Source of the DNA: Propionibacteriaceae bacterium | GTDB taxonomy: Bacteria > Actinomycetota > Actinomycetes > Propionibacteriales > Propionibacteriaceae | Reading direction: 5' to 3' | DNA: 64,000 nt | NCBI GenBank assembly: GCA_031265875.1 | Contig: JAISCA010000048.1 | Span: forward strand, 62,001-126,000 | Part shown: positions 46,005 through 56,572 of the stretch, one piece after another | How the letters are laid out: the number at the start of each line of letters is the position of its first letter | How positions within the stretch are numbered: position 1 is the first letter of the stretch | Position numbers and translations under genes: made by a program | The notes under the pieces: generated by a model | What the model saw: only the letters and a program-made list of their open reading frames with translations | What the model was told of the DNA's origin: nothing | The model's database searches: none

Positions 46005-47290
46005 AGACGATCCCAGAGCGACTGCAATTCGGCCTGGGCCCGGCGCAGAGTCGGCTCCACCGCCGAGCCGTTACGGATGTCAGAGCTGGCCCGGCCCACC
46101 ACGTCGGTCAGTTGGGTGAAACCGACCGTGTTGGGCCGGTTGACGGCCGCCTGGCGCAGTTCGCTCAGCGTCAGCTCCCCCATCCCGGCCGTGTGGGGCG
46201 CGTCGGCCTGGTCGATCCGGGCGATGAAGTCGTCGAAGGCCGCCTGATTAGTCGGCGGAATGATGATACGCGCCACCGAGGCCGCGTTGCCCGGCGTCGT
46301 CAGCGAGGCGAAACGGACGAAGGCGTGGGCCGCCTCGGCGGCGTCGCTGGACGAACTCACCGCGATGGACCAGGAGCCCGTCGCCATGGCCGGACTGCCG
46401 CCTTTGAAATAGGGATTGGCCGCCACCGTGTAATCGATGGGGCGCTCGGGCTCGGTCAGCGTGTAGATCGCCCAGGGGCCGCCGATGAAAAAGGCGGCCT
46501 GTCCGGCGGCGAAGAGGTTGGCCGTTTGGTTGGCGTCGACCCCGCGCGGCGAGACGCCGTCAGCGAACAACTGACCGTACCACTCCAGGGCTTCGATCCA
46601 ACCCGGGTTGGCCAGATCCGCCGTCAACAGATCAGCCCCCTTGGCCCCCGAACCGCCGCCGGCCGACTCGACCAGAGGCTGCATCTGATAGTAAAGATCG
46701 ACCTGCTCGAACAGCAGCCCGTACTCCGCGCCGGCGGCTTGGGCCCGCCCAGCGGCGTCGACGACCTCTTCCCAGGTCCAACGTTCGCCCGCGGCGGTGG
46801 GTGGCTCGAGTCCCGCCGCCTCGACCAGGTCCTTATTAGTGAACAAGTAGGTGGCCGAGGTCCAGAAAGGCAGGGCCCAGAGTTTGTCCTGCCACCAGCT
46901 TTGCTCGACCGCCGCCGGAATCGAGCTGGCCTGAGCCTCGGCCAGGTCGTCCGTCAGGTCGACGATCAAGCCCCGGCTGGCGTAGGCGGCGGCCGCCCCG
47001 GCGTCGACCAGCAGGACGTCGATGCCAGCGTCCCCGCCGCCGACCCGCTGCTGAATGACGTTGTCGTATTGATCGAACGGGATGTTCTCGTAATTCACGG
47101 CGATGTCTTCACGCTCGGCCATGAAAGCCTCCAGCAGAGGCGCCAAGTCCTCCGCCGGGTCGGTCCCGACGAACGTGATCTCGACTTTCCCGCCCGTGGG
47201 CGGGGTCGGGTCTCCGTCGGAGGCGGCGCAGCCGGTCAAAGTCAAGGCGCCGGCCAGCGCGAGGCCGGCCCCGATGCGGTGTCGTGTCAT
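46001..47290 (-). CDS. ABC transporter solute-binding lipoprotein (family 1)
   Basis: Extracytoplasmic binding protein of 429 residues. A signal peptide (MTRHRIGAGLALAGALTL) ends in the lipobox LTGC, with Cys21 as the lipid-modified residue, a substrate for the Lgt encoded at 36 kb. The mature part has two lobes: VEITFVGTDPAEDLAPLLEAF, NIPFDQYDNVIQQRV, ALPFWTSATYLFTNKDLVEAAG, GQAAFFIGGPWAIY and the C-terminal RRAQAELQSLWDRL. It is the first gene of an operon with two permeases and a nucleoside hydrolase. A GAAGG site lies about 8 nt before the ATG. The promoter and LacI-type operator are directly upstream. Confidence 0.93.
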   Translation of the reverse strand: MTRHRIGAGLALAGALTLTGCAASDGDPTPPTGGKVEITFVGTDPAEDLAPLLEAFMAEREDIAVNYENIPFDQYDNVIQQRVGGGDAGIDVLLVDAGAAAAYASRGLIVDLTDDLAEAQASSIPAAVEQSWWQDKLWALPFWTSATYLFTNKDLVEAAGLEPPTAAGERWTWEEVVDAAGRAQAAGAEYGLLFEQVDLYYQMQPLVESAGGGSGAKGADLLTADLANPGWIEALEWYGQLFADGVSPRGVDANQTANLFAAGQAAFFIGGPWAIYTLTEPERPIDYTVAANPYFKGGSPAMATGSWSIAVSSSSDAAEAAHAFVRFASLTTPGNAASVARIIIPPTNQAAFDDFIARIDQADAPHTAGMGELTLSELRQAAVNRPNTVGFTQLTDVVGRASSDIRNGSAVEPTLRRAQAELQSLWDRL

Positions 47291-47308
47291 GTGTGAGCCC
47301 TTCGCCTT

Positions 47309-47324
47309 ATCTACTCGTGTAGAT
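47309..47324. promoter_or_regulatory. LacI-type operator of the ABC/nucleoside hydrolase operon
   Basis: ATCTACTCGTGTAGAT, a 16-bp palindrome with seven of eight paired positions matching and the central CG typical of LacI-family sites. It lies at +1 to +16 of the predicted transcript and 18 bp before the solute-binding ATG, an arrangement expected for repression. The likely regulator is encoded at the far end of the operon (42285-43325). Confidence 0.78.
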
Positions 47325-47330
47325 TACGCG

Positions 47331-47359
47331 AATGTACCCCGCCCCAGCGCCGCCGTCAA
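47331..47359 (-). promoter_or_regulatory. Sigma-70-type promoter of the ABC/nucleoside hydrolase operon
   Basis: TTGACG (47354-47359) and TACATT (47331-47336), read on the minus strand, separated by exactly 17 bp. Predicted +1 is at 47324, the first base of the palindromic operator. It is the best consensus promoter in the window. Confidence 0.75.
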
Positions 47360-47516
47360 CCCCCGGCCACCCGCTGTCCCGCCACTGCTCGATCACGAGC
47401 GTCACCGCCACAGAGCACTTCATCACTACGACACGCTGGAGACCATGGCTGGAACCGCACTGTGAGCGCGATGGCACCCGGCCGGGCGGCCGAGCGGAAC
47501 AGGCTTGGGGCGGGGG

Positions 47517-47619
47517 CTGTCTCGGCCGCGAGCCCGGACGGGCGTATTGGGGCGCCGCCGGCTAGGGCCGCCAGGCCGGCTCCGACTGGCGTCGGCGCCT
47601 GGGCTCGCGGCCGAGACAG
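47517..47619. repeat. 19-bp perfect inverted repeat enclosing 65 bp
   Basis: Arms at 47517-47535 and 47601-47619 (beginning CTGTCTCGGCCGCG) are perfectly complementary over 19 bp. The 65-bp interior is GC-rich with further small self-complementary parts (GCCGGC, GGCGCC). It sits in the 408-bp gap between the divergently placed ABC operon promoter and the 3' end of the oxidase gene (47291-47698); no ORF in it is convincing. It could be a structured RNA, a small non-autonomous element with inverted ends, or part of a terminator array with the hairpin at 47647-47689. The stretch 47360-47516 shows nothing I can name. Confidence 0.6.
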
Positions 47620-47646
47620 GTTTCCCACAGTGAACGTCTTGACTTA

Positions 47647-47689
47647 GACCGGAGCCGCCTGGATGAACCCCGCCCAGGCGGCTCCGGTC
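47647..47689. terminator. Strong hairpin after the lactate oxidase gene
   Basis: A perfect 16-bp stem (GACCGGAGCCGCCTGG and its complement) with an 11-nt loop, 9 bp past the stop of the minus-strand oxidase gene. No T-run. It almost certainly ends the lctP-oxidase transcript. Confidence 0.8.
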
Positions 47690-47698
47690 CGACCTGGC

Positions 47699-50518
47699 CT
47701 ATCCCCCCGCCGCCACCTGCTCGGCCAAGAGCTCCAGGACGTGCCGGTAAGGCCGTCCGGTCGCTCTGGTCAGACCCAATTCACAGGTCCGGTTGCAGGA
47801 GGCGTGGGCCGAGGCGTCGAGGCGGGCCACCTCGGCCGCCTCGGCCCGCGTCGCCGCCTGGGTTAGCTCAGGGTGGAGCAGACCGCGGTCGCCCGCGAAG
47901 GCACAGCAACCGTTGTCCAATGGCACGTTGACTCGATCAGCCACCGCCTCGGCCACTCGCCGTAGCGTCGGATTGAGTCCCATCTGGGTCGAGGAACAGG
48001 TCTGATGCAAGGTCAGCGACTCCAACTTGGGATAGCTACCCAACAGCGGCAGAACATATTCGGCCGTGAAGGCCACGGCGTCGATCACCTCGATCTGGTT
48101 GTCCGGGTCCGCCTCGATCAGGTGGGCGAATCCTTCCGAACAGCTGGAGGCGTCACAGACCAGTGGCAGACGGCCGCCCTGAGTGGCCCGTTCGACCACT
48201 GGCAGGACCTGCTGACGCATGGCCTGGTAGCCCGGCTTGATGCTCTTGGAGGACCAGACCGTGCCGCAGCAGAGCGACTCGATCTCAGGCGGCACCAACA
48301 AGGTCACCCCGACGCGGGCGCAGAGCTGTTCGAAGGCGGCTTGGACGCCGGCGCCTGGGACCGCCGGGCCGAACATCCGGTTGACGCAGGCCGGCAGATA
48401 GACCGCCGTCGGCTCCCCGCTCGGAGCCGGCCGCCGCCGCCGCGGGCCGCCGCCGGGCAGTTCCCGCGACAACAGGGGCAAGGCGTCCTTCGACAGCAGC
48501 GCCCGCCCCAACCGATTGACCGCCCTGACCGGCGGGCCCAGCGGTTTGACGGTCTTGACCGCGCTGAGCGCCCAGGAGGCCAGACTGGTCGTGCCTTTCC
48601 AGTGGTTGGCGGTGATCGACCAGAACCCGGCCACCGGGCCGGGAACCATGGCCTGGCGGTACTGCTTCATGTACAGAGCCGTATTGATCTTCATCGGACA
48701 AGCCGTGCCACAGAGCCCGTCCACGGCGCAGGTGTGGACCGCCGCGTAAGGGTAGGCCCGCTCCAACTGATCGGCCGTGGCCTGGTCGCCGGCCTGTCGG
48801 GCGGCGACGATCTCCCGGCTCAAGACGATGCGCTGCCGAGGCGTCAAGGTCAGATGCCGGGCCGGACAGACCGGCTCGCAGTAGCCGCACTCGACGCAGC
48901 GGTCGACCATCGGATCGACCGCCACCGGCGGCTTGATGTGCTTCATATGCAGATCGGGGTCGTCGGTCACGATGACGTTGTCGTTGAGCAGCCCGGCCGG
49001 GTCGAACAGGCGCTTGGTCTCGACCATGACCTCGTACAGCTCCCGGCCCCACTGTCTCTCCACGAAGGGGGCCATGACCCGGCCGGTGCCATGCTCGGCC
49101 TTGAGCGAACCGGCGTGGGCCAATACCACCTCGACCATGGCCTCGGTGAAGTCGCGGTAACGGCGCAGCGGTCGCTCGCCTTCGAAGCGATCCGTGATCA
49201 TGAAGTGGATATTGCCGTCCTTGGCGTGCCCGAAGATGACCGAGTCGGCGTACTCGTACTGGTCGAACAGCTGGGCCAGCTCGACGCAGGTGTCGGCCAG
49301 GGCCGGCACCGGCACCACCACGTCCTCCAACAGCGCGGTCGTGCCCGGTTTACGGGCCCCGGCCACCGAGGTGTAAAGCCCATTGCGCAAGGCCCACAGG
49401 CTGGTGCGCAGATCGGGGTCGTCGGCCAAGGGCACCGGTTGATCGACCGGCAGCCCGGCCAGGACCGGAGCGGCGGCGGCGGTCAACTGGGCCAAGTCGT
49501 CCGGGTCGGTGGCTTGGTACTCGACCAACAGAGCGGCCTGCTCGGTCACCTGGAGGCGCTTGATCAGGTCCGGCGTGTCGGCGAAGGCCTGGCCCACCCT
49601 GAGCGAGGTCTTGTCCATCAACTCCAAGGTGGCCGCCCCCGAGGCGACCAGGGCCGGCAAGGCCGAATTGGCTTGGAAGAGATCCTCGAACACGACCAGG
49701 GCGGTGCGCACGAACTGACGCACCGGCACCGTCTTGAAGGTGGCCGAGGCGATGAAGCCGAGGGTGCCCTCGGAGCCGATCAGCAGATGCTCCAGAATCT
49801 CGACCGGGGTCGAGAAGTCGACGTACGAGTTGATCCCGTAACCCATCGTGTTCTTCATCGAGAACTGCTGGGCGATCTTGGCCAGCGAGGCCGGGTCGCC
49901 CACCACCCGCCGGCGCAGCTTGAGCAGACCCTCGTACAACTCCGGCTGGCTCAGACGCAGCTGGTCGTCGGCGTCGGGCGCGGCGGTGTCGACGATGACG
50001 CCCGAAGGCAGCACCACGACCAAGGACTCCAACGTGCGGTAGGTGTTCTCGACCGTGCCGCAAGCCATGCCGGAGGAGTTATTGGCCACCACGCCACCGA
50101 TCGTGCAGGCCCGGGCGCTAGCTGGGTCAGGCCCCAGTTTGCGCCCGTAGGGGGCCAGGTGGGCGTTGACCTGCTGCACCGTCACACCCGGCTGCACCCG
50201 CACTCTCAGACCCTGGTCCAACACCGCGACGTCATTGAAATGACGCCGCACGTCGACCAGCAGCCGCTCGCCGCTGGCTTGCCCGGACAGACTGGTGCCG
50301 CCGGACCGGAAGGTCAGGCCGACCCCGGACTGGGCGGCCGCCCGGAGCAACCGGGCGACCCCCTCAGCGTCCTTCGGGGCCACCACGGCGGCCGGATAGA
50401 GCAGGAAGTGCGAGGCGTCGTGGGCCATCGCCCTGATCGTCGGCTGGTCGCAGCGGACCTGATCGGCTTGGCCCAGTTGGCGGGTCAAAGCCTCGATCGG
50501 CTGAGCCAATTGGCTCAT
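47699..50518 (-). CDS. FAD-binding and Fe-S-binding oxidoreductase (D-lactate or glycolate dehydrogenase type)
   Basis: Membrane-associated respiratory 2-hydroxyacid dehydrogenase of 939 residues. The N-terminal half has the PCMH-type FAD domain (GLTFRSGGTSLSGQASGE near 54, CTIGGVVANNSSGMACGT near 137) and the FAD-oxidase C domain with HAKDGNIHFMI and EHGTGRVMAPFVE. The C-terminal half has two 4Fe-4S motifs (CVECGYCEPVCPA near 538, CAVDGLCGTACPMK near 590) and cysteine-rich CCG domains (LCCGTVWSSKS, CCAFAGDRG). This fused form is typical for D-lactate dehydrogenases feeding quinones or other carriers. The ATG overlaps the lctP stop (ATGA), supporting lactate as substrate. Confidence 0.88.
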   Translation of the reverse strand: MSQLAQPIEALTRQLGQADQVRCDQPTIRAMAHDASHFLLYPAAVVAPKDAEGVARLLRAAAQSGVGLTFRSGGTSLSGQASGERLLVDVRRHFNDVAVLDQGLRVRVQPGVTVQQVNAHLAPYGRKLGPDPASARACTIGGVVANNSSGMACGTVENTYRTLESLVVVLPSGVIVDTAAPDADDQLRLSQPELYEGLLKLRRRVVGDPASLAKIAQQFSMKNTMGYGINSYVDFSTPVEILEHLLIGSEGTLGFIASATFKTVPVRQFVRTALVVFEDLFQANSALPALVASGAATLELMDKTSLRVGQAFADTPDLIKRLQVTEQAALLVEYQATDPDDLAQLTAAAAPVLAGLPVDQPVPLADDPDLRTSLWALRNGLYTSVAGARKPGTTALLEDVVVPVPALADTCVELAQLFDQYEYADSVIFGHAKDGNIHFMITDRFEGERPLRRYRDFTEAMVEVVLAHAGSLKAEHGTGRVMAPFVERQWGRELYEVMVETKRLFDPAGLLNDNVIVTDDPDLHMKHIKPPVAVDPMVDRCVECGYCEPVCPARHLTLTPRQRIVLSREIVAARQAGDQATADQLERAYPYAAVHTCAVDGLCGTACPMKINTALYMKQYRQAMVPGPVAGFWSITANHWKGTTSLASWALSAVKTVKPLGPPVRAVNRLGRALLSKDALPLLSRELPGGGPRRRRPAPSGEPTAVYLPACVNRMFGPAVPGAGVQAAFEQLCARVGVTLLVPPEIESLCCGTVWSSKSIKPGYQAMRQQVLPVVERATQGGRLPLVCDASSCSEGFAHLIEADPDNQIEVIDAVAFTAEYVLPLLGSYPKLESLTLHQTCSSTQMGLNPTLRRVAEAVADRVNVPLDNGCCAFAGDRGLLHPELTQAATRAEAAEVARLDASAHASCNRTCELGLTRATGRPYRHVLELLAEQVAAGG

Positions 50519-52272
50519 GGCACCGGCACCATACCGGTCAGAACGGTGGCTTGCAGAGTGACCAAGACGGCGAAGATGATCAGTAAGACCAGCGACCAGC
50601 CGACCACCTTGCGGAAGATCTCACCCTCCTGGTTGAGCATGCCGGAGGCGGCCGCCGCCACCGACAAGGACTGGGGCGAGATCATCTTGCCCATGCAACC
50701 ACCGGTCGAGTTGGAGGTCGCCATCAGCACCTGATGGGCGATCGAATCGGGCCAGACGGCCTGGGCCGCCGCCACCTGCATGCCGCCGAAGAGGGCGTTG
50801 GACGAGGTGTCGGAGCCGGTGATGCCGACGCCCAGCCAGCCCAGGACGGGCGACAGGAAGGCGAAGGCCGCGCCCACCCCGGCCACGGCGGTGCCCAGGG
50901 AGACGGTCATGCCGGAGCCGTTCATGACATAGGCCACGGCCAAGACGCAGGCGATCGTGATGATGGTGTAGATCAGGGTCTTGATGGTCTTGCCGAAGAC
51001 GGCGGCGGCGGTCTTGGCGCTCATGCGGTAGACCAGCGCGGTGATGACGCCGCCGATGAACAAGATCGTGCCGGTCGAGATGACGGAGTAGAGGCTGACC
51101 TGGCCGATGGTGCAAGACGTCACCGTTCCGGCGCTGGCCTGACCGGCCGTCGTGATGCCGCAGAAGCCCAGCTCTTGCGGGATGACCTTGCCGGCCCCGT
51201 CCTTGGGGAAGAGACCCTGTTGCAGACCAGGCCAGGCGAAGTTGACAGTCAGAGTCGTGCTCAGCCAGGTCTTGATGGCCGGCACTTGGCTGATCGAGAA
51301 CAGCACCACCACGATGGCGTACGGCGCCAACGCGCCCCAGACCCGGAAAGCGCCGGTGGTACGCATGGCGGCGGTGACCTCTTCGTCGGCCGTGGCGGTC
51401 TCAGCCAAGACCGGGTGAGCCGGCTTGAACACCCGCACCAACACCAGGATGGCCAGGATGCAGGCCACCGAGGCGATCACGTCGGTGATCTGGTAGCCGA
51501 CGAAGTTCGAAGACAGGAACTGGAAGACGGCGAAGACGACGCCGGCCGACAGGGCGATGTGCCAGGTGTCTTTGAGACCGCGCAAGCCGTCCACCAGAAC
51601 GACCAGGAAGAGGGGCACGATCATGGCCATGAAGGGCGACTGCCGCCCGGCCATCATGCCGAAGAAGTTAGCCAGCTCGGCGGCGGGGATCGAGCCGTCG
51701 CCGAAGCCGGCCGCGGCGGTGTTGCCCAGGGTCGTGATCGGGGCGCCCATGGCGCCGAAGGCGACCGGGGCGGTGTTGGCCAGCATGCAGACCACGGCCG
51801 ATTTGAGCGGTTTCATGCCAGCCGCCACCAACATGGCGGCGGTGATGGCGACGGGGGTGCCGAAGCCGGCCAGGGCCTCCAGCAGGGCGCCGAAGCAGAA
51901 GGCGATCAGAATGGCCAGGACCCGAAGGTCGTCGGTGATGCCGCGCAGCAGGTCGCGTAAGACCTTGTCCCAGCCCATCTTGACCGTCAGGTTGTACATC
52001 CAGACCGCCGCGATCAAGATCCACATGATCTGACAGGCCCCGAAGAAGACCCCTTCCGAGGTCGCGCTCAGAGCCGTGCCGATCGGCATCTGCCAGCCGA
52101 TCACGGCGATGATGGCGGTCAGCGCCACGGTCACCAGGGCGGCCACCCAGGCGGGCACTTTGAAGACGCCCAGCAGCACAAAAAGGACCACTAGGGGGAT
52201 GGCGGCGACCAGGGCGGACAGAGTCAGACTGTCGCCGATTGGACTCAAGATTTGAGTGAATCCTTCGAACAC
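50515..52272 (-). CDS. lctP: L-lactate permease LctP/LldP
   Basis: Lactate importer of the LctP family, 585 residues with about 13-14 membrane helices. Family features are the N-terminal LSALVAAIPLVVLFVLLG, FGALLEALAGFGTPVAITAAML with the conserved GFGTPVAI, ANTAPVAFGAMGAPI, GVGITGSDTSSNALFGGMQ and TSNSTGGCMGKMISPQSLSVA. The start is GTG at 52272 with GGAGG 5 nt upstream, giving VFEGFTQIL. It is the first gene of a two-gene lactate operon, divergent from a GntR-type regulator across a 164-bp gap. Confidence 0.95.
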   Translation of the reverse strand: MFEGFTQILSPIGDSLTLSALVAAIPLVVLFVLLGVFKVPAWVAALVTVALTAIIAVIGWQMPIGTALSATSEGVFFGACQIMWILIAAVWMYNLTVKMGWDKVLRDLLRGITDDLRVLAILIAFCFGALLEALAGFGTPVAITAAMLVAAGMKPLKSAVVCMLANTAPVAFGAMGAPITTLGNTAAAGFGDGSIPAAELANFFGMMAGRQSPFMAMIVPLFLVVLVDGLRGLKDTWHIALSAGVVFAVFQFLSSNFVGYQITDVIASVACILAILVLVRVFKPAHPVLAETATADEEVTAAMRTTGAFRVWGALAPYAIVVVLFSISQVPAIKTWLSTTLTVNFAWPGLQQGLFPKDGAGKVIPQELGFCGITTAGQASAGTVTSCTIGQVSLYSVISTGTILFIGGVITALVYRMSAKTAAAVFGKTIKTLIYTIITIACVLAVAYVMNGSGMTVSLGTAVAGVGAAFAFLSPVLGWLGVGITGSDTSSNALFGGMQVAAAQAVWPDSIAHQVLMATSNSTGGCMGKMISPQSLSVAAAASGMLNQEGEIFRKVVGWSLVLLIIFAVLVTLQATVLTGMVPVP

Positions 52273-52408
52273 ATCGACCTCCTCGTAGAGATGTTCGGTG
52301 GGGCCTATTGTTGAGCAAGTTGACGAACAGGGCAAGTGCTCCGGCTGAACTAGTCTCCAAAAAAACGCTCGCTCTCCCATCACCGTCCGGTCACTCGGGC
52401 CTGGGCCG

Positions 52409-52414
52409 TACAAT
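52409..52414 (+). promoter_or_regulatory. Putative -10 box of the GntR regulator gene
   Basis: TACAAT, five of six to consensus, 22 bp before the regulator ATG. The divergent gap also holds a seven-base A run (52359-52367 region), rare in this GC-rich DNA, and TTGTTGAGCAA near 52312, but no clear GntR operator palindrome could be fixed. Confidence 0.5.
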
Positions 52415-52436
52415 CTGCTCGGGAGAATGGAGCAGA

Positions 52437-53144
52437 ATGGTCAGGAATATCTCCGTGACGTCCGTTGTCGATGCCGTGGTGGAGGACTTCAAATCCTTGG
52501 TGCTGGCCCGCGAAGTGGCCCCAGACGCCTCCGTCACAGAGACGGACATGGCAGAGCGCTACGACATCGCCCGCGCCACCGCCAAGGCCGCGATCGAGCG
52601 CTTGGTCTACGACAAGGTCCTGAGCCGCCGCAACCACAAGACCGCCCAGGTCGTGTCGCTGGGGCCTGAGGACGTGCGCGACATCTACAACGCCCGTCTC
52701 TACCTGGAGTCCGAGGTCCTCCGCCGCTTGGCCAAGACCGAACGCGACTGGTCCGAGAGCCGGCAGGCCAACGACGAGATCCGATCGCTCTGGTCGGAGG
52801 GGGTCTGGGACATCACCCTGCCCGACATGCGTTTCCACACCTCGCTGGTGGCTTCCCTGGACAGCCCTCGGCTGGTCTCGATCTACGCCTCGTTGGCTTT
52901 CGAGGTCCGGCTCTGCATGTCCCAATTGCAGGGCACCCAGCGCCTCAGCCCTCAGATCATCGTGGCCGAGCACGACAAGCTGCTCGACCTGATCGAGCAG
53001 GGCGACGGCGAGGGCGCCGCCACTTTGTTGGACGAGCACCTGAGCCGGGCCCGGGAACTATTGGCCGGCAGCCTGGGCGGCGTCTCCGGGCCGGAGGCCT
53101 TCGTGCCCTCGACGGCTTTGGCCGAACTGACTCAATTGTCTTGA
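52437..53144 (+). CDS. GntR-family regulator with FCD domain
   Basis: A 235-residue transcription factor. N-terminal winged helix-turn-helix: VVEDFKSLVLAREVAPDASVTETDMAERYDIARATAKAAIERL. C-terminal all-helical FCD domain: VRDIYNARLYLESEVLRRLA, LPDMRFHTSLVASLDSPRLV and a metal-ligand pattern with His in FHTSL and AEHDKLLDLIEQGDGEGAATLLDEHL. FCD regulators of this kind (LldR, PdhR) sense lactate, pyruvate or similar acids. It is divergent from lctP and probably controls it. The ATG at 52437 has GGGAGAATGGAG upstream; an ATG at 52427 is in another frame. Confidence 0.9.
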   Translation: MVRNISVTSVVDAVVEDFKSLVLAREVAPDASVTETDMAERYDIARATAKAAIERLVYDKVLSRRNHKTAQVVSLGPEDVRDIYNARLYLESEVLRRLAKTERDWSESRQANDEIRSLWSEGVWDITLPDMRFHTSLVASLDSPRLVSIYASLAFEVRLCMSQLQGTQRLSPQIIVAEHDKLLDLIEQGDGEGAATLLDEHLSRARELLAGSLGGVSGPEAFVPSTALAELTQLS

Positions 53145-53185
53145 GCGGCCCGACCGCCTGAGCCGATCCGGCCGGCCGGGCCGGT

Positions 53186-55375
<2,190 letters not shown>

Positions 55376-56365
55376 TCAGTCCGCCTGAGCCTCGTCCACG
55401 GCTTGGGCCAAGCGAGCCAGCAGCCGGGCCGTGGCCAGGGCCTCCGGGAGCGTGAACCCAGCCAGACCGCAGGCCGGGGTGAGCCAGAGCCGGCCCTGGG
55501 CCGGGTCGATCCCGAGCCGGTCGAGCCGGGTCAAGACGGTCGGCAGGACCTGATCCAAAGAGACCCGGCGCTGGGGCTGGTCGGTCGGCACGGCGCCCAG
55601 CCAGAGACCGCCGCCGGCCTCGTAGAACTGGGCTAGGTCGTCGTCGTCCCCGCCCAGATTGGCCAGGTCGCAGCTGACGGCGCTGAAGCCGGCCCGGCCC
55701 AGCTCACGGCAGTCCAGACCGGGCGCGCAGCAGTGCAGCACGGTTTGGGCCAGACCCGCCCGCTCGGCCCAGTCCGGCAACCCGGCGTAGCCCTCGACCA
55801 GACGGTCCGGGGAGATCGACCGGTGACGTCTCAGCCCGGAAGCCGTGCCGACGGCCCCAGCCGCCACCATCGGCAGCATCGGCTCGTCCACTTGCAGGCT
55901 GAGCCGGACTCCGGGGATCAAGCGCTGGACCTGGTCGCACCAGCCGGCCACCGCCTCCAGCCAAGCTTGGGCCAGGTCCCGGCAGGCCCCGGCGTCGGCC
56001 AATAGAAGCTCGCCCGAGCCGCGCCCGACCAGAGCGGACAGCGTCCAGGGGCCAGTCAAACTGACATGCCAGTCCCCCTTATGACCTTCCAATCGCTCAG
56101 CCGCCAACTCCAGGTCGTCGCGCAAGCGGGCCCGGGCCCAGCGCTGCTCGCGGCTGGGGTGGGCGGCCGTGGTCCAGCCGAAGGGACCGCTCTCGAAACC
56201 GAGCTGGTCGATCAGGCCGAGCGCCCGGGAGACCATGTCCGTGCCCGGCCCGCGAGCCGGCAGCTCGGGCAGGAAGGGAGCCTCCGGAAAAGCTTGGCCG
56301 ACCTGGTCGACCGCCGGGACCAACTCCGTGCCCGGCCAGGAGCCCAAACCAGTCACACCAGTCAT
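55376..56365 (-). CDS. Cobalamin-independent methionine synthase-like protein (MetE C-terminal fold)
   Basis: A 329-residue TIM-barrel protein related to the C-terminal half of MetE, like M. tuberculosis Rv3015c, which also lies beside ligA. It begins TGVTGLGSWPGTEL; LTGPWTLSALVGRGSGE, LSLQVDEPMLPMV (with Asp/Glu typical of the fold), VLHCCAPGLDC (zinc-site-like Cys pattern), FSAVSCDLANLGG and WLTPACGLAGFTLPEA are visible. The usual MetE zinc set HxC-E-C seems present in part (LHCC and TPACGL). The full MetE N-terminal half is absent, so the methyl donor and reaction are uncertain. ATG at 56365 fits the family start. Confidence 0.82.
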   Translation of the reverse strand: MTGVTGLGSWPGTELVPAVDQVGQAFPEAPFLPELPARGPGTDMVSRALGLIDQLGFESGPFGWTTAAHPSREQRWARARLRDDLELAAERLEGHKGDWHVSLTGPWTLSALVGRGSGELLLADAGACRDLAQAWLEAVAGWCDQVQRLIPGVRLSLQVDEPMLPMVAAGAVGTASGLRRHRSISPDRLVEGYAGLPDWAERAGLAQTVLHCCAPGLDCRELGRAGFSAVSCDLANLGGDDDDLAQFYEAGGGLWLGAVPTDQPQRRVSLDQVLPTVLTRLDRLGIDPAQGRLWLTPACGLAGFTLPEALATARLLARLAQAVDEAQAD

Positions 56366-56501
56366 AGGGCCCACCCTAGCCCGGCCGACCTGACCGACCC
56401 GCCCACGCCCGCCTCGACCCGCCCGCGGCCTTGGCCCCAAGGGGTAGGCTGCTGGGCGGTGTCAGGCCGCTCCTAACGCGACCTCGGCCCCCGATCCCTC
56501 C

Positions 56502-56539
56502 CGGACGGTCAACCTCGGCTGAGCCAGGCCGACCGTCCG
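56502..56539 (+). promoter_or_regulatory. Inverted repeat in the glgX leader
   Basis: Perfect 9-bp arms CGGACGGTC and GACCGTCCG separated by 20 bp, ending 33 bp before the glgX ATG. A TAGGCT box at 56445-56450 could be the -10, placing the repeat inside a leader of about 115 nt. It may be an operator or an RNA hairpin. The remainder of the 207-bp gap to the divergent MetE-like gene shows nothing else I can name. Confidence 0.45.
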
Positions 56540-56572
56540 GACCGACACCCGGACCGATCCGACGAGGAAGGC

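Noticed and set aside
48005-50734. Open frame of about 909 codons opposite the FAD/Fe-S oxidase and the 3' part of lctP
   Set aside because: No family motif and complete overlap with two well-supported genes on the other strand.
52359-52367. A-run in the lctP/GntR gap as a terminator U-tract
   Set aside because: No stem precedes it on either strand, and it lies inside a divergent promoter region.
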